From Mesodorylaimus sp. YZB2_4 (lineage: Eukaryota; Nematoda; Enoplea; Dorylaimida; Dorylaimidae), in contig JASANH010000299.1 in NCBI GenBank assembly GCA_030248295.1, positions 62,001-126,000 on the forward strand: a stretch of 64,000 nt of DNA, written 5' to 3'. Under the pieces are notes generated by a model. It was not told the origin of the DNA, searched no databases, and was given only the letters and a program-made list of their open reading frames with translations. Of this stretch, positions 53,930 to 64,000 are shown in pieces. A program made the position numbers and the translations under genes. Every line of letters begins with the position of its first letter. The first letter of the stretch is position 1.

Positions 53930-56900
53930 ATGACTGCGCTCGACCACTTTACACTCCACTGCAACCGCGTCCAAGCCGTTGCAAGAATCCCTTTCGCCGT
54001 CTTCTATGACCTTAGTGAGTCCAGCAGGGCCTCGTGTCGGCACGGCTTTTAATAAGCGAGCTCGGCACAATTCTCGAAGGAGACCGCCTCGGCTTCACCA
54101 AACACGTGTGGCTAGAACTCGTATTCTGGCCTGTTCTCGAAGTCACACGGCTTCTCGATCAAAGTCTCGCCTTTCCGGTAAGAATGCCCGGGGACAATGT
54201 TCAATTAAGCGCCTCTCACCTCGTTCGTCTGTTGTCATGGCGAATGGGCGGCCATTTCAAAAGCCGTGCTTGTTCCTTTTCAAAACACTGACATTTAGTC
54301 AGTGCGCGCTCGACCCTTTGTCATTCTTTTTGAAAGATTTCTATAGAAATATCTACTCCACCCTTTAATGGGCACCATTTTCTTAGATTCGAAAAATAAG
54401 GGCCCTTTTTAGTCTCGCGCTTCCCACCTTTTCCTCACACTACCTGTCAAAACATCTAATCACATCTCGGCCTTGGACAACCGGAACGAACTGTGCGTGC
54501 GAAATGGCCGAGTCATGCCATGACTTCCTCATACTACCACTTCCCCATCCAGACCAGTTGCAGCATTCTCGAAAGCTCGCCGGAATTAGGTGAGCTGAAA
54601 GTAAAAATCTGCTTAGGTGACCGTGAATTTCCGGCGAGTGACCGTTACTATTTCCAGGCGATATAGTGGGAAGCGCTTGTTTGGACGCGAACCAGGTACA
54701 CTCAATTGATTAAACTGTCAAGCCTGTCAGTTGTAGAGCGCGCAAAACATGGTCGTAGATGGCGTGCAGTGCACGGAGTTGTAGTGGTGATGGTGGTTAT
54801 GGGTGTTTGCAATATTGAGGATGTACAGTATACCCTAACTCGTTGTTCAAACTCTCAATGATGAAATTCCCCATCTGTGGAGGGTATCCGACGAGTACAC
54901 TATTTGGTACAGTATCCATTTTTATAGTTCCATGGCGGTTTTGACTTGTCCAGGCCGCATGTCTGGCCAGTCGCTTTCCTCAAGAGTTTGGTAATTGACC
55001 ACCGAGCTGTAATTCGATGAGTGATGCGAAAGAACAAAGCTGGCACAGAGGTCCATGCTGAACTTATGGCCGTTTATGGGAAGCATATCATCATGCAGCG
55101 TCAGTGTTGTACTTTCGCATCAGATATCTCGTCATTTTGAGGATCAAAATCTAATTCTCGCAGTCCTTAGGCAAGCTGTGCAAAACTGCACAAGCAGCAA
55201 CATCCATGACTGCATTATTCATTGATCGGCGCCTTTGCACGTGCATGGGCCATGCTAAGGAACTCTTCTAGCAGGTGAGAACAAGGGCTGAAACGAGGAT
55301 GCACTACTGACAACAGTGGACGCACAGGGAGTCTCCTCCTCTGCCGTTCAACTTTCACACGTATGTAGATCGGGCAAGATTATGGCCTCAGTCTTTTTGG
55401 GACTCGAGAGGAATTACTGACACTCGTGTGCCTTGTCGAGGTGGTACAAAAACTCTGACCATCTTCAAGGTTGGTCAGCATATCCATTTTTTACGCCTAT
55501 GCTCTCGACACCAAGGGAAATGTCATATTTTGACATCGACGGAATTAGATTTAAGCTGCTTCGGACCGCCTCAGTTTTTCTCGGCCACCTACGGTATCTC
55601 GCCGGACTTTTCTGGCGACAAAAGTTTTGAGAATGGGTATTTACGGTTGCCTCAACAATTTTCGCGCGGTGACCGGAATCCGATGACCAGAAACAGTTTG
55701 AGACTAGCATTTACGGTCAGCTTAACGAAAAACAGGTCGCTGGGATGAAAATGTCGCCGTAAAAGCTTTCGAGAATATTGCTAAAGAAGGCCAGAAAATA
55801 TTTATCCATCAATAACAGCACGCCTAAGAAAAGGCGCAATGTCCTGATTATATCACAAATTCAACACATAGCACACTCAAGCGTAGAAAGGCACGAGAAC
55901 TTTACACATCAGGAAATACGTGCAAGGCACTTGAATAAGGGAAAATATCAGACAAAAAATTACACCCACTGCAACGGACTATTGGCCAGGAATAGTCTAG
56001 GCGAATCACAAAATAACCATCGTTACAGCACAAATCACAAATCTAGTGCACGCATGTTCCCTCGCACGAAAACGGCACTATATCTTCATTGTGCACAACA
56101 CTTTGTGAAAAACTGTCACATCCACACGAAATATCTTCAATATTAAAGGGCACTTATTCCCTCAAGTACACTTCTTTCAAGTAATCGCCTAAGGCACCAA
56201 ATTGTACACATTCAGAAAACACCAATTTTCGAATTGCATAGGCACAAAAATAAATACATTTCGATCAAAATTCTCGCGCCTTTTTCAAACTCAAATGCGC
56301 AATATACGGTTTAAAAACGTATTTTGCAGGGCGCAATGCATAGTTGAGCTTACATAGAAAGGCCGAAATCAAAGTTCCTCAAAAACATCGCTAAAAAATT
56401 TGGACCGTCATATCTTATAAAACTTATCAAAAGGGTTCTAAATCCTACAAGCCGCATATTCCCGTGCACACTGACCCATCACGCTAAAACACCTAATTCA
56501 CAGTGCCCATTAAAAGGCAACAAAAAAACCGAATCAAGCAACCAAAACGTGAGGAAAAATAAAAAGTACATACTGTAAGTAACCAAAGCATTTCCTTCAT
56601 CCATTCAGCCATTTATTTCGCGTCGCCATTTAAAGCAATGGTTGCGCAAGAATAAAATAGTTCAGGCAATTTCAATCAAATCTCTTCTGATTCGATTCAG
56701 TGGTGGTTCAAGTATTGATCTAATTCGTTCGGGGCAATGCCGAGATTATCCTAAAATGGTCATATTGCAGGAAAAAACCATTTTAGAGACCCTCAAGGCA
56801 CGACTTGCGGGTCTCTGCTTCATGGGCGAGGAAGATGTGACGGACAAAAACTTAAAGTCAAGAAGGGCATCTGCACCTGAAACATAAACTTGGGCGGTGA

Positions 56901-57110
56901 CATTTCCAGCCAGGGGAGATCCATAATTCCCTCCCAAACGCCATGACCTCCGCACCAGGGACGAGCGTTACACCCGACTAAGTTCTTAAGCGCTCCAGAT
57001 TTGATCTGTTTTTTCAAAGCATAGCATAGATTCGGACGCAGTTCTAAAAACTTGATTAAAAATTGAACGGGCTTAAAAACTTCAGGTTTGAAAATCCGTT
57101 TGACCGTCTA
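53930..57110. other. Intergenic region between pseudophosphatase and YAP genes
   Basis: No gene recognised. A diverged R1 fragment lies near 56885-56985 (agccaggggagatccataat). Between 55.8 and 56.6 kb the sequence is A-rich on the plus strand without coding signals. Confidence 0.5.
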
Positions 57111-57116
57111 ATTTTC

Positions 57117-62030
<4,914 letters not shown>

Positions 62031-63736
62031 CGCTCAAGATATGACGACCGATGATTTCCAGAGTTTGGCGACGGTTTCGATTACGATCTTATGCCCAATT
62101 CGATTTGAAAAGTAAAGCAGCTCCCACGAATTTGCCTCCTTGGCTGAGAAACGAATACCACCTCGATATTATCAATATCTTCTCTTCTGTTGAAACTTGC
62201 CGCCGCTGCCTGGAATCAAACAAAATCTTACTGACAGAACTGAGATTTGACCCGAAAAAACAGCTCCAGATCCGTCAAAACGATACTCTACTAGCCATAA
62301 CACCAGCAGAAAAAATGAGACAAGTTCTAAGAAACGAGCGAGTCAGCTAAAATTACGCCTACGAACCAGCCTACCAGGCCGAACATGGAAGGAAGCTTGC
62401 TGCCTTACACTCACTCCACTCCACGGCCAGCCAACCGACCTTCGGCTGCTTGATGGCTGGAATACGTCCATTGCATTCCCCGCTTACAGTAGGCCACTGC
62501 GCACATGACAGCTGAAATGGTTTTAAAGTGAGGTAAGGAGAGAGAAATTGCGAAAAAGAGCGCGAGCTTTAAAATTAGTGGTATCACTACATCAGTTCTC
62601 CCTGGCCCCTCCATGATTTTTCAGATGAGAAGGCTTGCTATTCACAGAAACACCGAGTGTGGGCTGGTGTTTGGTGATAGTTTAAATTCAAGTCTAGAAA
62701 ATCCTATAATGGGAGCATTTGATTCTTTATTTTGTGATCAGTCTACTAATACTGTAGCTGGCGCATAAAATTGACTCCGCTACAAATATTTGCAGCGGAT
62801 GTATGTTTACCAATAATAACAAGTAAGCTCTTCCAGAACAAGTTGAATCAGTGCCAAATCGAGCGGTGCCAGCAACATGCTTGCAATGATTTTGGCATCC
62901 ATCGCTTGCGGTTAATGTTCTCGCCCGTTTTCTGATATGAAAACTTGTTTTCTGTCTCATTCCGTAATGGACTAAAAATGTAAGGAGTGCGCTAAGTAAA
63001 TAAAAACGGATTGTTGGCACCTTGGTTCCACCAAATACCTGCGGGGTTAATCTTCCTTCTCGTTCACGTGCTTCACACGAAGCCGTTTGTGGTCAGCAAG
63101 GTTCCCACCACCCTCTAAATCCTCTAAATCCTACAAAACCTCCTCTATTTCAATACCCTCCCCTAAATCCTCTAATCCTTTTTTAATTTGGCGGACCCTC
63201 CTCTAAAATTTGGCTTCCCTCCCATAATCATGGTCTCCATGACATGCCGGGAGAAAAGTTCTGAATTGGCGCCAGAGATCAGAGAGAAATCAGTTGCGAA
63301 GGGAAATATAAGAAATAAATAAGGAGTGTTACTGATAGTCAGGAGCACTTTTTTCGGAATCAGGGTTCTTCGCGTATGAGCCTATTTTACCTACTGATGC
63401 ACACTTTTTTGAAATTTCTCTTTCCGATTTATCAATCAGGCGATAAGTGGAAATTGGATGCATGTAGGCGATACAGGCCTTAATACGCCCAAACATAGGT
63501 ACCTAAGCCATGCCAGCGTTTCTCTGGCCCCTAGTATTGCAGCTGCTGTACAGTAAGTACAGTACATGCTGCTGTAGAATCCTAGCATCCTTTCGCCTCA
63601 TGCATGCTGACTCTCGATGCTTAAACGTCGGCGTCGGGATCATGATCTATGTATGGTTAAGGAGCATGCGAAGAAACGATCTTGCCTGGAATCTCGCTTT
63701 GCGGGCTTGAAGGGATAAGTGGGATTTACGTTTCGG
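62031..63736. other. Region upstream of YAP, no supported gene
   Basis: It would include the YAP promoter and 5' UTR. An opposite-strand open frame of 99 codons (62051-62350) starts 21 bp from the YAP start codon but has no domain. A stretch near 63105-63240 repeats cctctaaatcct-type units. Confidence 0.4.
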
Positions 63737-63960
63737 GTGCCGCGGTGGCTCAGTTGGTAGGTCGGTGGGCGACCTCCCTTCTCGCCCAATATCATCCTGG
63801 TGCTGGCACTCGTGTGGAGGTGCTCATAGCGGAGACACATAGGAGGGAAGTTGCCGTGAGAGCTGGTCACCTCATGGCCTCGCTTATCCTATCAGGACTG
63901 CTGGCCTGGGCAAAACAGGTTGGAAGTCGCGGGGGGAAGTAGGCCCAACCCACAAAAATT
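63737..63960 (+). repeat. tRNA-derived SINE, family 3, copy with a different head
   Basis: The head is gccgcggtggctcagttggt, A-box-like and distinct from the head at 39914. The body shares gtggaggtgctcatagcgga and gacacataggagggaagttg with 39914-40325, and ends at ccacaaaaattaatacg. No B box is recognised, so the copy is probably truncated inside. Confidence 0.65.
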
Positions 63961-64000
63961 AATACGAGTCAGAGGATATACTTTGTGCGGCCTAGTAATA

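Noticed and set aside
62051-62350. 99-codon ORF divergent from YAP
   Set aside because: No recognisable domain, and it most likely overlaps the YAP promoter or 5' UTR. Kept only as a note.

Overview
The window is eukaryotic and comes from an invertebrate animal. Genes are split by GT-AG introns (about 50 bp to over 1 kb), TATA boxes lie just upstream of several starts, and tRNA-derived SINEs, MITE-like foldbacks, Ty3/gypsy, LINE, PIF/Harbinger and Tc1/mariner relics fill the space between genes. A chondroitin-proteoglycan-4 (CPG4)-like secreted protein, a family best known from nematodes, together with a complete YAP/Yorkie gene suggests an ecdysozoan, possibly a nematode. The species cannot be fixed from the sequence alone.

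Layout. 0.8-2.9 kb: last exon of a YME1L-type mitochondrial AAA protease, then an intronless kynurenine/alpha-aminoadipate aminotransferase (AADAT). 5.5-26.3 kb: three same-strand genes for secreted PAN/Apple-module proteins plus a pseudo-exon, separated by a DDE transposase relic, a Ty3/gypsy element whose integrase is followed by a PWWP domain, a second gypsy fragment and a Harbinger fragment. 27.9-30.9 kb: a secreted M60-like metallopeptidase with a beta-trefoil-like region. 31.8-36.7 kb: a 3.5 kb inverted repeat with about 950 bp arms, each carrying a SINE, abutting a broken LINE reverse transcriptase. 37.3-39.3 kb: the CPG4-like gene. 42.0-43.2 kb: a secreted vWA-like protein. 44.5-48.2 kb: a RING/B-box (TRIM-like) gene. 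52.6-53.9 kb: a dual-specificity pseudophosphatase. 57.1-62.0 kb: a six-exon YAP orthologue with TEAD-binding region, two WW domains and three LATS-type sites.

There is no sign of an operon or of one joint pathway. The locus mixes housekeeping genes (mitochondrial protease, aminotransferase, Hippo effector, RING protein, pseudophosphatase) with secreted extracellular proteins (three PAN proteins, M60 peptidase, CPG4-like and vWA-like). The PAN cluster grew by tandem duplication: all three copies keep a 13-codon signal-peptide first exon. The most unusual items are the PWWP domain joined to a gypsy integrase, the PAN modules flanked by furin-type sites, and the dead phosphatase. Exon boundaries were placed by eye from splice motifs and reading phase; each full multi-exon model given here (PAN genes, M60, CPG4-like, YAP) sums to a whole number of codons, but no transcript data were used.
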